Source: an uncultured Opitutia bacterium (lineage in GTDB: Bacteria; Verrucomicrobiota; Verrucomicrobiia; Opitutales; Opitutaceae). Taken from it: a stretch of DNA of 64,000 nucleotides. The notes beneath the pieces are model-generated. The model did not search any database, was not told the DNA's origin, and worked only from the letters and a program-made list of their open reading frames with translations. The first letter of the stretch is position 1, and every line of letters begins with the position of its first letter. The stretch lies in NCBI GenBank assembly GCA_903896015.1, contig CAITWF010000077.1, positions 1 to 64,000 on the forward strand, given 5' to 3'. The translations under genes were made by a program, and so were the position numbers. Shown piece after piece: positions 27,624 through 35,526 of the stretch.

Positions 27624-28682
27624 ATGACTCCCACCCAATGGAACACGTTCAAAAAAGCCGCTCGCCGCGAAAAACTCGAGAAGGTGCCGATGGCGCTGAT
27701 CATCGATAGCCCGTGGATCCCGGGTTACGTCGGGGTGAAGCACATGGATTTTTTCCTGAATCCGCAGGTATGGTTCGAATCGCACCGAAAAATTCACGAG
27801 GAGTTTCCCGACATCATTTTCGTCCCCGGCTACTGGCTCGAATACGGCATGGCGGCCGAACCGTCCGTGCTCGGTTCGAAAATCAAGTTCTGGCAGGACA
27901 ACACGCCGAGCGAATACCACACGCTCCATCACATCGAGGACATCGATCTGTTCCCCGAGTATGAAGTCGAGGCCGATGCGTTCATGGCGCTCACACTTCA
28001 CCGGCTCCGCATGCAACGCCAGCAGGTGCTCGACACCGGCGAGATCTTTACGATGGCGACCGCGCGCGGCCCCATGTGCACCGCCGGCTTCGTGCGCAAC
28101 ACGAGCGACTTCATGATTGATATCGTCGAGAAGCCGGAATGGGCGCACAAACTCCTCGATCTCTGCACCCGCCTGACGATCGACTGGCTCAAGGCGCAGG
28201 TGACGGTCATGGGCCCGACCGTCGAGGGCATTTTCCTCCTCGATGACATCGTGGGCTTCGTGAACGAGGATCACTACAAGGAGTTCTGCCATCCCTACCT
28301 CAAGCGCATCTGCGACGCGTTTCCCGCCGACTGGGTGAAGCTCTATCACAACGACGCCTCGATCGAGGCGTGTCTCGAACATCTGCCCGATGTCGGTTTC
28401 AACGTCCTCAACTGGGGCAAGCAGACCGACTACGCCGATGTGAAAGCACGCGTCGGGGATCGCATGTGCCTCATGGGAAATGTGAATCCGCTCGAGGTCG
28501 GCGTGCGCGGCACGCCCGAGGAAGTGCGCGAAGCGACGCTCGACGTGTTGGAGAAGAGTGGCGGCGAAGGGATCATCCTCTCCGTCGGCGGCGGCACGAG
28601 CCCCGGCATGCCGCGGCAAAACATCGTCGCGATGAAAGCGGCGCTCGACGAATTCAACCGAGCGCACTTCGGCGTGAGCTGA
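27624..28682 (+). CDS. Uroporphyrinogen decarboxylase-family corrinoid methyltransferase
   Basis: 352 residues of the URO-D (MtaA/CmuA/MtbA-like) TIM-barrel superfamily. Recognisable segments are TMATARGPMCTAGF, GIFLLDDIVGFVNEDHYKEF, VKLYHNDASIEACLEHLPDVG and ILSVGGGTSPGMPRQNI. In corrinoid systems these enzymes either take a methyl group from a methoxy or methylated substrate to the corrinoid protein, or pass it on. A heme-biosynthesis decarboxylase is unlikely because the gene is directly followed by a corrinoid protein, a homocysteine methyltransferase and preceded by an activase. It is the best candidate for the substrate-side demethylase. The substrate is inferred from the uronate context only. 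Confidence 0.87.
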   Translation: MTPTQWNTFKKAARREKLEKVPMALIIDSPWIPGYVGVKHMDFFLNPQVWFESHRKIHEEFPDIIFVPGYWLEYGMAAEPSVLGSKIKFWQDNTPSEYHTLHHIEDIDLFPEYEVEADAFMALTLHRLRMQRQQVLDTGEIFTMATARGPMCTAGFVRNTSDFMIDIVEKPEWAHKLLDLCTRLTIDWLKAQVTVMGPTVEGIFLLDDIVGFVNEDHYKEFCHPYLKRICDAFPADWVKLYHNDASIEACLEHLPDVGFNVLNWGKQTDYADVKARVGDRMCLMGNVNPLEVGVRGTPEEVREATLDVLEKSGGEGIILSVGGGTSPGMPRQNIVAMKAALDEFNRAHFGVS

Positions 28683-28722
28683 GACCCGCCGGCACCAGCG
28701 ATCCGCAACGCAGATTTTTCCC

Positions 28723-29691
28723 ATGCTCGACTACGCGTTAATGAACCAGTGCATCTACGACGGCAAAGCCAAGGAGGTCGAACAGATGACCCAGGCCGCG
28801 CTCGCCGAAGGCCGCCCCGTCAAGGAAGTCCTCGAGGACGGCCTCATCGCCGGCATGAGTGTTGTCGGCGAGGATTTTAAGCACAACATCCTCTACGTCC
28901 CCGAAGTCCTCATCGCCGCGCGCGCGATGAAGGCCGGCGTGGCGGTCCTCAAGCCCCTGCTCACCGCCGGCGGTCCGTCGTCGCAAACCGGCCGACTCCT
29001 CATGGGCACAGTCCGCGGCGACCTTCACGACATCGGCAAAAATCTCGTGTGCATGATGGCCGAGGGCGCCGGCTTCGTCGTGAAAGACATCGGCGTCGAC
29101 CAGAGCGTGGAAAAATTCCAATTGGCGGCGGACGAGTTCAAACCCGACATCATCGGCATGAGCGCGCTGCTCACGACGACGATGACCTACATGAAAACCG
29201 TCGTCGATGGCTTCGACAAACCGGGCTACGATCACATCAAGATGGCGATTGGCGGCGCGCCCATTTCCCAGATGTTCGCCGACGAAATCGGCGCGGATGG
29301 CTACGGCGCCGACGCATCGAGTGCCGTCGATCTTTTTCTCTACTTCGTCGGCAAGGGTGAGGCGCCGAAGGCTTCGTTCAAAACAGGCGTCGCGCCGACG
29401 AAGAGCCAGCTCACCGCCCAGCGTGGAGCGAACTCCGCCTCGCGTTACCAAATCCTCTACTGGCAGGACCTGCCATCGGAGATCAAGGTATGGGACGACT
29501 TTGAGCAGCTCAAAGTCGCGCTGCACATCCGTTTCACCGAGCGGATTGACAAGGAGGCCATGAAACTCGGCCTGACCCATGCCGATGCCTACGCCGCGCA
29601 ACTGCGTTGGGGCGACGAAACTGAACGTTCCGGCATCCCCGCCGACGTCGGTGCTGCCGTGAAAGCCGAACTCGAAGCCCAATTTCCATGA
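28723..29691 (+). CDS. Methyltransferase corrinoid protein with extra C-terminal domain
   Basis: 322 residues. Residues 1-85 form the helical cap (LEDGLIAGMSVVGEDFKHNILYVPE), and 88-210 the Rossmann B12-binding domain with D100-x-H102-x-x-G105, His102 being the expected lower cobalt ligand, plus GMSALLT at 145-151 and AIGGAP at 175-180. Typical stand-alone corrinoid proteins end near 210-215. Here about 110 residues follow: a linker, then RYQILYWQDLPSEIKV and a conserved-looking WGDETER stretch. This tail resembles my memory of the small 'virulence factor' family (PF13769) found near methyltransferase genes, but I could not verify that. It carries the methyl group between the URO-D-type enzyme and the acceptor. 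It overlaps the next gene by 4 bases. Confidence 0.9.
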   Translation: MLDYALMNQCIYDGKAKEVEQMTQAALAEGRPVKEVLEDGLIAGMSVVGEDFKHNILYVPEVLIAARAMKAGVAVLKPLLTAGGPSSQTGRLLMGTVRGDLHDIGKNLVCMMAEGAGFVVKDIGVDQSVEKFQLAADEFKPDIIGMSALLTTTMTYMKTVVDGFDKPGYDHIKMAIGGAPISQMFADEIGADGYGADASSAVDLFLYFVGKGEAPKASFKTGVAPTKSQLTAQRGANSASRYQILYWQDLPSEIKVWDDFEQLKVALHIRFTERIDKEAMKLGLTHADAYAAQLRWGDETERSGIPADVGAAVKAELEAQFP

Positions 29692-30605
29692 GCGCCAAAA
29701 AACTCCTCCACGAAATCATCCTCGAACGCCGCCTCGTCGGCGACGGCGCGATGGGCACACAGCTATTTCTCGCCGGCCTCGAATCCGGCGCGTGCGGCGA
29801 AGCGTGGAACCTCACCCACCCCGACCGCGTGCTCGCGATCCAAAAACGCTACGCGGACGCCGGTGCGGATTGCATCATCACCAACACCTTTGGTGGCAGC
29901 CGCATCATGCTCCGCCGCCATCATCACGAAAAGGATCTCGCCGCGATTAACGCCGCCGGCGCGCAGATCACGCGCGAGGCGTTCGGCGGACGCGAGGGCT
30001 TTGTCCTCGGCGACGTCGGCCCGCTCGGCGCGCTGCTCGAACCCTACGGCGATCTCACCGAGGCGGACGCAAGCGCGGCGCTTGAAGAACAATGCGCCGC
30101 GCTCGTGGCCGGGGGCGTCGATGCGATCATCATCGAAACCCAGACCAGCCTCGAGGAACTCGGCCTCGCCATCGACGCCGCGAAGGCCGCGGGTGCCCCG
30201 ACCATTATCGCGTCCCTCGCCTACGATTTATCCCAGGACGGCACGTTTTACGTCACCATGATGGGCGTGAAGCCCGAGCGCGCGGCTGAGTTCATCGCTG
30301 ATCGCGGTGCGCATATCGTCGCGCTGAACTGTGGCACCGGCATGGACATGATCGGCGCGGCGAAAGTCGCGCGCATCTACCGCGAGTCGTGCTCGTTACC
30401 CATCATGGTGCAGCCCAATGCTGGCCTGCCTGTGCTCGAAAATCTCAAGGCCGTCTACAAGCAACTCCCCGCCGACATGGCCGCCGGCGTGCCCGCGGCG
30501 CTCGCCGCCGGTGCCAACATAATCGGCTCCTGCTGCGGCAGCACGCCGGATCACACCCGCGCGATCCGTCAGCAGGTTGATGCCTTCAACCGCGCGCATC
30601 CATGA
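29688..30605 (+). CDS. Homocysteine S-methyltransferase-family protein
   Basis: The protein has 305 residues of the Pfam S-methyltrans (MetH N-domain/BHMT) barrel. The start DGAMGTQL, VTNTFGGS-like TNTFGGSRI, and the three zinc-binding cysteines are intact: Cys215 in LNCGTG and Cys282-Cys283 in GSCCGS. It should move a methyl group to homocysteine, giving methionine, with the methyl donor here probably the upstream corrinoid protein, as the fold and gene order mirror a split MetH. ATGA overlaps join it to the corrinoid gene before and the SDR after. It may instead use another thiol acceptor. Confidence 0.88.
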   Translation: MSAKKLLHEIILERRLVGDGAMGTQLFLAGLESGACGEAWNLTHPDRVLAIQKRYADAGADCIITNTFGGSRIMLRRHHHEKDLAAINAAGAQITREAFGGREGFVLGDVGPLGALLEPYGDLTEADASAALEEQCAALVAGGVDAIIIETQTSLEELGLAIDAAKAAGAPTIIASLAYDLSQDGTFYVTMMGVKPERAAEFIADRGAHIVALNCGTGMDMIGAAKVARIYRESCSLPIMVQPNAGLPVLENLKAVYKQLPADMAAGVPAALAAGANIIGSCCGSTPDHTRAIRQQVDAFNRAHP

Positions 30606-31375
30606 ACTCGCTGCCGTTTCCAGACGTGTTTTCCCTGCGCGGAGAGCACGCGCTCATCACCGGCGGCGGCACCGGCATAGGCCTTGCCGTCGCGCAGGCC
30701 ATGCATGCCGCTGGCGCACGCGTCACGCTCATCGGCCGGCGCGAACCGGAGCTCGCCGAAGCCGCGCGCACTTTGGGTGATCGCGTCTCCTACGTCGTGC
30801 ATGACATCACAAAATTCGACGCCGCTCCGGCGCTCATCGCGCGCCTCACGCGCGAACACGGCCCGGTAACCTGCCTCGTCAACAATGCCGGCAAGCATCT
30901 CAAGAAGCCCGCGATCGAGACGACGCCTGCTGAGCTGCAGGACGTAATGGGCACGCACATCTTTGGAGCGCACGCCCTCTCGCAGGCCGTCCTCCCCGGA
31001 ATGATTGAGCGCCAGCACGGCAGTGTAATCTATATGGCTTCGATGGCATCGCTCTTCGGCATCCCGCTCGTCGTCGCCTACGCTGCGGCGAAATCGGCGA
31101 TGATCGGCATGATTCGGACGATGGCCACCGAGCTCTCGCCCCACAACGTCCGCGTCAACGCCATCGCCCCCGGCTGGATCGACACCGCGATGTCGCGCAA
31201 GGCGTTCGCCGGCGATCCGAACCGCAAAAACAAAATCATCAGCCGCACGCCGATGGCGCGACTCGGCGATCCCGAGGATGTGGGCTGGGCCGCCGTCTAT
31301 CTCTCGTCGCCCGCCGCGAAGTTCATCACCGGAGCCGTGATGCCCGTCGATGGCGGAGTAAGCATGGGGTTTTAG
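30602..31375 (+). CDS. Short-chain dehydrogenase/reductase, candidate fructuronate reductase
   Basis: The protein has 257 residues of the classical SDR family: a nucleotide-binding TGGGTGIG motif at residues 20-27, NNAG in the middle, catalytic Ser in YMASMAS, and Tyr160-x3-Lys164 (YAAAK). It ends with the usual GAVMPVDGG segment. It is coupled by an ATGA overlap to the homocysteine methyltransferase and closes the operon that contains uxuA. Bacillus-type UxuB is an SDR, so reduction of fructuronate (or its 4-O-methyl form) to mannonate is a reasonable proposal that would complete the uxuA route. Gluconate 5-dehydrogenase-like activity is an alternative. Confidence 0.88.
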   Translation: MNSLPFPDVFSLRGEHALITGGGTGIGLAVAQAMHAAGARVTLIGRREPELAEAARTLGDRVSYVVHDITKFDAAPALIARLTREHGPVTCLVNNAGKHLKKPAIETTPAELQDVMGTHIFGAHALSQAVLPGMIERQHGSVIYMASMASLFGIPLVVAYAAAKSAMIGMIRTMATELSPHNVRVNAIAPGWIDTAMSRKAFAGDPNRKNKIISRTPMARLGDPEDVGWAAVYLSSPAAKFITGAVMPVDGGVSMGF

Positions 31376-31456
31376 CCGAGAGGAAGCCCTGTGCCGCTCG
31401 GCCTTCGCAACCTCGATTTTTCGGATCGCGCGCTGGTTTTAGCGGTCAAACTGACC

Positions 31457-31867
31457 ATGAGAGCCACACCTGCCATGCTCCTCTGGCTTTCGGTGACCGC
31501 CAGTGCGTTCGCCGCCGACGGCCCGCAGGCCAGTCACGTCCAACCGCAACCGCGCCTGCGCCTCGTGCAAAACTCGGCGATTGCCGCTCATCAGGGCGAT
31601 TCGATCGCGACGTCGGCACCGCCATCCGCAGTTGTCATGGACAAGTTCGTCGTGCGCGACGCACCGCTCCCCGGCGTGCCGCAACCGGTGCAGCCCGAGC
31701 CGGGAAATTTCTCGCTGCTGGAGGGCGGGAGATTTTTCACGACCAAACTTGGGTCGCTTCCCCTTGAGTTGGGAATTTGGACCCCGGTTCAACTCATGAC
31801 CGAAACCGCGAAGTTCCGCGCGCAGAAAACGAACGCCGAATTCGATCTCCTGCGGCTCAAGTTCTGA
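31457..31867 (+). CDS. Small secreted protein of unknown function
   Basis: 136 residues from the ATG at 31457, which opens a signal peptide (MRATPAMLLWLSVTASAFAAD). The mature part is Pro/Gln-rich and then carries VVMDKFVVRDAP, which looks like the short leader segment seen before the plug of Opitutaceae TonB receptors. It ends in a FDLLRLKF tail. There is no barrel or catalytic motif. It lies 81 bases after the SDR and before a large inverted repeat. I assign no function. The frame extends upstream to 31391, but that part lacks a signal. Confidence 0.6.
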   Translation: MRATPAMLLWLSVTASAFAADGPQASHVQPQPRLRLVQNSAIAAHQGDSIATSAPPSAVVMDKFVVRDAPLPGVPQPVQPEPGNFSLLEGGRFFTTKLGSLPLELGIWTPVQLMTETAKFRAQKTNAEFDLLRLKF

Positions 31868-31889
31868 TCTGCATGACCGGCTCGACGTG

Positions 31890-31976
31890 GGGACGGTTCT
31901 CCGCGTCGTCCTGAGTTTCGCCCTGCGATGCAGGACGCCTCGGAGAACCGTCCCAATCTGTTTCGATCCAAACAGA
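31890..31976. repeat. Tandem hairpin element (REP-like inverted repeats)
   Basis: The first hairpin spans 31890-31954: a 14-bp arm GGGACGGTTCTCCG/CGGAGAACCGTCCC, a 3x3 internal loop, then a 7-bp stem CGTCCTG/CAGGACG around a 17-base loop. A second hairpin follows at 31957-31976 (TCTGTTT/AAACAGA). No T-run follows on either strand, so it is not a standard terminator. A similar hairpin lies at 61613. Confidence 0.75.
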
Positions 31977-32028
31977 GCCTGACTTGCTGAGTCCCGCCAA
32001 CTCATCCACCGTCGCCGTCACCAACCCC

Positions 32029-33132
32029 ATGCCCCGCCCCGCCTTCGCTTGTCTTTTTCTCGCACTCCTCGTTTCCACCGCCAACGCCGCCGCGCCCGCC
32101 GCGCAACGCGGGCTCTTCGGCCGCGCCGCCGACGGCACGACAATCGAGACTTTTACCCTCACAAATCGCAGCGGCGCGATCGCCAAAGTCATCACCTATG
32201 GCGCGATTCTCGCCGACCTCCAGATCCCCGACCGCGATGGAAAACTCGCCCATGTCGTGCGCGAAGCCACGTTTTCCGAGGAAAACTACAAGAAAAGTTT
32301 TCCGCAGGCCGCGATGATCGCTGGCCGCGTCGCCAACCGCATCGCCCACGCCACGTTCACCCTCGACGGCCACGACTACCCGCTCCTCGCCAACAACGGC
32401 CCCCACAACCTCCACAGCGGTCCGAAAGGCCTCGGCAAAGTCATCTGGACCGGCTCGCCCGTCGAATCGACCCTCGGCACCGCCGTGAAGCTCACCTACC
32501 TCAGCCCCAAGGGTGAAAACGGTTTCCCGGGCAATCTTTCCGTCAGCGTCACCTACACGCTCACCGACGCCAACATCCTCCGCCTCGACTACGCAGCGAC
32601 GACGGACAAAGCCACGCCGATCAACCTCACCAACCACGCCTACTTCAACCTCGCCGGCGCCGGTGACGTGACCGATTGCATCCTCACGCTCAACGCCGAC
32701 CGCACCACCCCCGCCGACGCCACGCTGATTCCCACCGGCGAAATCGCCGACGTGAAAGGCACACCGCTCGATTTTAAGAAGCCCACCGCGCTCGGCGCCC
32801 GCGTCGCGCAACTCGGTGCCTTCAAACGCTACGACAATAATCTCATCATCACTCGCGATGCCCCCGGCCTCGTCCGCGCCGCCTCGATCACCGACCCAAA
32901 ATCCAGCCGCACGCTGGAAGTCTGGACAACCGAGCCTGGAATCCAGCTCTACACGAGCCCGCTCGACGCCGCGTCCGCGAAGGATCGCTTCGGCTTTTTC
33001 TGCCTCGAGACGCAACACTTCCCCGACTCGATCCATCATCCGAATTTTCCGAGCACCCTACTTCGCCCCGGCGAAACGTTTTCGAGTGCGACGGAATTTA
33101 GGTTTTTAGCAAAGTCAGCTATCGATCGCTAG
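32029..33132 (+). CDS. galM: Exported aldose 1-epimerase
   Basis: A 367-residue protein with signal peptide MPRPAFACLFLALLVSTANA, chosen as the start over the in-frame upstream codon at 31984. The galactose mutarotase fold is clear: ANRIAHATFTLDG, GPHNLHSG with the first catalytic His, NLTNHAYFNLAG with the second His, and the catalytic Glu in CLETQHFPDS. It interconverts alpha and beta anomers of free aldoses such as xylose, galactose or glucose in the periplasm, which would speed uptake of sugars released by nearby glycosidases. It stands alone; a 267-base gap with no evident gene separates it from the convergent GH67 gene. Confidence 0.92.
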   Translation: MPRPAFACLFLALLVSTANAAAPAAQRGLFGRAADGTTIETFTLTNRSGAIAKVITYGAILADLQIPDRDGKLAHVVREATFSEENYKKSFPQAAMIAGRVANRIAHATFTLDGHDYPLLANNGPHNLHSGPKGLGKVIWTGSPVESTLGTAVKLTYLSPKGENGFPGNLSVSVTYTLTDANILRLDYAATTDKATPINLTNHAYFNLAGAGDVTDCILTLNADRTTPADATLIPTGEIADVKGTPLDFKKPTALGARVAQLGAFKRYDNNLIITRDAPGLVRAASITDPKSSRTLEVWTTEPGIQLYTSPLDAASAKDRFGFFCLETQHFPDSIHHPNFPSTLLRPGETFSSATEFRFLAKSAIDR

Positions 33133-33399
33133 TTCACCACATTCGTCATCGCGCCACGCAGGTTTGCAGGGAAATTCTGAACCGCGGCTCCTCACACATT
33201 GTCGGCGCCTTTAGCCAAACTGACAAGACTGCCCCCTGATTCTGGCATGCCATTCGCAGCGTGTGTGACGACCGCTTGCTAAGCCAGTGAAGTGAAGGCC
33301 GCGGCCGGCGGCGGGGCCTATGATTGGCGCCGTCTCAAATACAGCCATGAGACGACATTCGTCGTGTGGCCAACGGGTCACGACGTCTGCAGGAGACCC

Positions 33400-35526
33400 T
33401 TACGGCTTCGGAGCGGAAACAGACGGCGTATTCGCCGCCGTGAACGGTGCGCGGAGCTTGCGGTAAAAATCGAGCGGGTGCTCGGGCTTTTCGTATTCGG
33501 ACGGCAGCGGGAGTTTCGCGAACGTCGCAAAATACTGCGTGCAGGCATCGCGCCAGATGCGGGCTTCGTGCTCTTGGCGCGAGAGAAGTTTTTGCGTGGC
33601 GATGAAGCGTTCGTCGTCAATCGCGCCGCGAAGGGTGGACCAAGATTTCTCCCAGCCCCGCACGCTGTCGATGCCGGCCTGATAGTGAAGCGCGATTTCA
33701 GCCCAGAGCGTTTTGCCTGAGCGCATTTTATAGTCCCACGGGAGATGGTGAAACCAAAGGAGAAATTCGTCCGGACACGTCGCGAGATCGGCCCAGCGCG
33801 AGGCGACCTCGGGCGCGTATTGGCCGAGGGCGTTGGAGCCAGTCGCCGTGCGATCGAAGCCGACGCCCTGCGCGTCGGCGCGATGGTAGTAGGTCGGGTT
33901 CCAGTCGGCGCGCGACAAGCTGTCGACCCACGGGCCCGGGCCCTGATGGTGATTGGTCGCCATGATGTGGTGCAGGCCGAGCGGCATTGAGTAGTTCAGC
34001 ACTGCCTCACGCGAGGCGAGGAGCATCGGCACGATCGTCTGCACGACGCGTGAGTCGTTTCCGAATGTCTGGCGCGTCCACTCCTCGGCGATTTGGGCAG
34101 AGGTGAGCGCCGGATTCCACGCGAGCCGACCTAACGCATACCAGTTGGCGGGCGCGAGCTGGTTGCCGCACCAGTTACGATCGGTGCCGGTGTTGGCGAC
34201 GCCGGCGATGACGGTGAGCGTGTGGTGGTCGATACCACCGTCGATCACGCGCGCGACGGTCGAGCCGGGCTGCGGGCGAAACGTGTCGGCATCAAGCACC
34301 TCCTTCCACATCGGCGCGAGGAAACACAGCTCGCTGGAGCCACCGTTGTATTCCTGCGTGATCTGCACCTCGAGCGCGAGAGGCGTCTTCGGCATCGCGC
34401 CGAAGAGAGGATGAAACGGCTCGCGTGGCATGAAATCGATCGGGCCGTTCTTTACCTGCACGACGACGTTGTCGCGGAACTTTCCGTCCAGCGGCGTGAA
34501 CTCGGTGTAGGCCTGCTTCGCGCGGTCGTCCTTGACGTCGGCGTCGTAGACAAACGCCCGCCAGATCACGATGCCGCCGTGCGGCGCGACAGCGTCGGCC
34601 AGGAGATTCGCGCCGTCGGCATGCGTGCGATGGTAGGTCTGCGGGCCCGGCTGGCCCTCGGAATTGGCCTTGATCAGAAATCCGCCGAAGTCGGGGATGA
34701 GCGCGTAAATCTCCTCGGCCTTGTCGTGCCACCATTTGATCACGGCGGGATCGAGCGGGTCGGCGTTGGGTAGTTTGCCAAGTTCAACGGGCGAGCTGTA
34801 GCGCGCCGTGAGAAAGACGCGGACGCCGTAGGGGCGAAACACGTCGGCGAGCGCGGCAATTTTTTTTAAGTAACCGGGCGTGAGAAACTGGATGTTGGAA
34901 TTGACGTTGATCGGGACGGTGCCGTTGAGGCCGAGCGAGGCCAGCGCGCGCGCATAGTCGCGGTAACGCGGATCGATTTTTCCGGGGAGATCGTCCCACT
35001 GCCAGAGCGAGCGGCCGGCGTAGCCTCGCTCGATGGTGCCATTTAGGTTGTCCCAGTGGTTGAGCATCCGGCGCGAAATTTTCGGCGCGTCGTGAACGAC
35101 CAAGTCGTCGATCGGTTGATTCAGCTGGAGGCGTCGCACCAGAGCGAACGCACCATAGAGGACGGCGATATCGCTGCCGCCGGTGATCGTGACCGTGCCG
35201 TTGCGGCCTTGGATGGCAAAGGCTTCAGCGCCCGGCGGAACGTCGGTGGCGGATTTCGTAAGAGTGATCGTCGGTTCGCTGCCGATCAGGCCGCGCAGGG
35301 CGGCAGTCAGCTCATCGTGCGCAGCGGCCACGGTCGACGAATCAACTCCCGTCGGCGTCGCCAAAACCAGCTTCGCCGTCGCGGCGGAGTAGGCAGCGCG
35401 GAGTTTTTCATCCGCGATCCGATCGTAGCGGAGCCAGAGGCGGTAGCCGTCGTCGGCACGCGCGTTGAACGAGAACAGTCCGAGCGCAAGCGCGCCGAGC
35501 CAGACCGGGAGGCGCGGGGAAGTCAT
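33400..35526 (-). CDS. Alpha-glucuronidase, glycoside hydrolase family 67
   Basis: 708 residues. A signal peptide (MTSPRLPVWLGALALGLFSFNARA) is followed by an N-terminal beta domain of about 110 residues, the catalytic barrel from about 130, and the C-terminal helical domain. GH67 hallmarks are intact: LIKANSEGQPGP with the general acid at Glu290, QVKNGPIDFMPREPF and QITQEYNGG carrying the other acidic residues. It removes (4-O-methyl-)D-glucuronic acid from the non-reducing-end xylose of xylo-oligosaccharides. Its start codon overlaps the symporter stop by one base, so both are co-transcribed and divergent from a LacI regulator. The product is the expected feed for the uxuA/corrinoid operon 2 kb away. 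Confidence 0.94.
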   Translation of the reverse strand: MTSPRLPVWLGALALGLFSFNARADDGYRLWLRYDRIADEKLRAAYSAATAKLVLATPTGVDSSTVAAAHDELTAALRGLIGSEPTITLTKSATDVPPGAEAFAIQGRNGTVTITGGSDIAVLYGAFALVRRLQLNQPIDDLVVHDAPKISRRMLNHWDNLNGTIERGYAGRSLWQWDDLPGKIDPRYRDYARALASLGLNGTVPINVNSNIQFLTPGYLKKIAALADVFRPYGVRVFLTARYSSPVELGKLPNADPLDPAVIKWWHDKAEEIYALIPDFGGFLIKANSEGQPGPQTYHRTHADGANLLADAVAPHGGIVIWRAFVYDADVKDDRAKQAYTEFTPLDGKFRDNVVVQVKNGPIDFMPREPFHPLFGAMPKTPLALEVQITQEYNGGSSELCFLAPMWKEVLDADTFRPQPGSTVARVIDGGIDHHTLTVIAGVANTGTDRNWCGNQLAPANWYALGRLAWNPALTSAQIAEEWTRQTFGNDSRVVQTIVPMLLASREAVLNYSMPLGLHHIMATNHHQGPGPWVDSLSRADWNPTYYHRADAQGVGFDRTATGSNALGQYAPEVASRWADLATCPDEFLLWFHHLPWDYKMRSGKTLWAEIALHYQAGIDSVRGWEKSWSTLRGAIDDERFIATQKLLSRQEHEARIWRDACTQYFATFAKLPLPSEYEKPEHPLDFYRKLRAPFTAANTPSVSAPKP

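Noticed and set aside
27624-28682. URO-D protein read as heme biosynthesis HemE
   Set aside because: Its operon partners are a corrinoid protein, activase and homocysteine methyltransferase, and the characteristic HemE N-terminus is absent.
27597-28724. 375-codon minus-strand open frame
   Set aside because: Antisense shadow of the URO-D methyltransferase.
33292-33720. Plus-strand open frame at the end of GH67
   Set aside because: It runs antisense into the GH67 C-terminus and has no recognisable content.
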